DNA of 64,000 nt from Clostridiales bacterium (GTDB taxonomy: Bacteria; Bacillota; Clostridia; Lachnospirales; Lachnospiraceae), in contig JAJQBI010000012.1 of assembly GCA_021203365.1 (NCBI GenBank), positions 24,017-88,016 on the forward strand, in the 5' to 3' direction. Below are positions 63,721-64,000 of the stretch, one piece after another. Position numbers and translations under genes: made by a program. The notes beneath the pieces were generated by a model that did no database searches, had not been told where the DNA came from, and saw nothing but the letters and a program-made list of their open reading frames with translations. Numbering within the stretch: position 1 is the first letter of the stretch; the number at the start of each line of letters is the position of its first letter.

Positions 63721-64000
63721 TAAAAACAGGTACGAAATGACACGCCTGTATCATTCTGTGTCTTATTTTTACTTATCCTGTTTGCCACACTCAGATCCAT
63801 AATATGAAAATACGAAGGAGGAGACCAGTAATACAGCAACGAAAAGATATACCACCGGGCTGTCACGGTTTAATCGTAAACAGGGTTTCTTTATCTGAAA
63901 TGAAAAAGCCCCTTTTTTTGTGTAGATTCGACAAGAGAAAAATAACAGAATTATCCAATACAGAGAAGATTTTTTGGGGTATTTACAAACCGTTTTTACA
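63721..64000 (+). other. AT-rich end of window with a doubtful open frame
   Basis: No recognisable gene. A frame from ATG 63804 stays open to the window end (65 codons, MKIRRRRPVIQQRKDIPPG...). It lacks a ribosome site before its ATG, although AAGGAGGAG at 63815-63823 lies inside it. A weak plus-strand terminator-like hairpin GGGTTT/AAAGCCC followed by seven T (63883-63919) lies in the same stretch and argues that the open frame is accidental. Confidence 0.3.

Noticed and set aside
1..64000. Prophage, insertion sequence or integrative element
   Set aside because: No transposase, integrase, phage or conjugation gene was found on either strand.

Overview
The window reads as chromosomal DNA of a strictly anaerobic, Gram-positive Clostridia member, most likely a Lachnospiraceae-type gut bacterium. 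The evidence is HPr kinase, YesM/YesN/YesL-type sugar regulation, two oxygen-sensitive (class III) ribonucleotide reductases and no aerobic one in view, AsnA, carbamate kinase, an L31-prmC-prfA-glmM neighbourhood typical of Firmicutes, strong AGGAGG ribosome sites and sigma-A promoters with 16-18 bp spacers. Genus and species cannot be fixed from the sequence alone.

Layout. 1-2.6 kb (+): the end of a sugar/polyol oxidation operon (zinc dehydrogenase, mannitol-dehydrogenase-family enzyme). 2.7-11 kb (mostly -): tRNA-Cys, then a carbohydrate ABC importer (binding protein, two permeases) with a YesM/YesN sensor-regulator pair and YesL, and a divergent unknown membrane protein. 11-18.3 kb (-): a t6A tRNA-modification operon (tsaE-tsaB-rimI-rnz-tsaD) continuing into ispD and proA, a cyclophilin on the other strand, and yigZ. 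18.4-21 kb (+): a class A penicillin-binding protein. 21-25.9 kb (-): ftsH-uvrC-hprK. 26-28.6 kb (+): a DUF1846 protein and carbamate kinase. 28.7-31.8 kb (-): nrdD and an esterase. 32-33.4 kb (+): asnA and a CBS-domain protein. 33.5-35.9 kb (-): an amino-acid ABC importer. 36.4-43.8 kb: dapF (+), then on the - strand azlCD, an ACT protein, an amidohydrolase, a GH2 glycosidase and a sodium symporter. 44.1-45.7 kb (+): an acyl-CoA synthetase-like gene broken by one extra G. 45.8-57.4 kb (-): a housekeeping block rho-rpmE-DUF1385-prmC-prfA-glmM-TPR lipoprotein-hflX-nrdD. 57.7-64 kb: gntR-hisC, an unknown membrane-anchored protein, iclR, tetR and a class III aminotransferase, in visibly more AT-rich DNA towards the end.

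The most unusual signal is a mosaic family of short intergenic repeats built from hairpin modules. Its conserved end reads ATGATACNNGGGNCAAAAGG. I find seven copies or part-copies (27.5, 28.6, 31.9, 35.9, 45.8, 60.5 and 63.6 kb). Six of the seven lie in the sense orientation of the adjacent gene, either within about 15 nt of a predicted transcription start (asnA, the amino-acid binding protein, the aminotransferase) or within about 15 nt after a stop codon (arcC, nrdD, iclR). That positional rule suggests an RNA-level role or a mobile miniature element with a strict insertion preference.

Other points of interest: paired NrdR-box-like sites 31 and 32 bp apart in front of both nrdD genes; the second NrdD carries a fused CPNC redoxin domain; a repeated operator-like motif flanks the divergent symporter/ligase promoters; Rho has a roughly 180-residue charged disordered insert; and both ABC importers have a stable stem-loop between the binding-protein gene and the permease genes.
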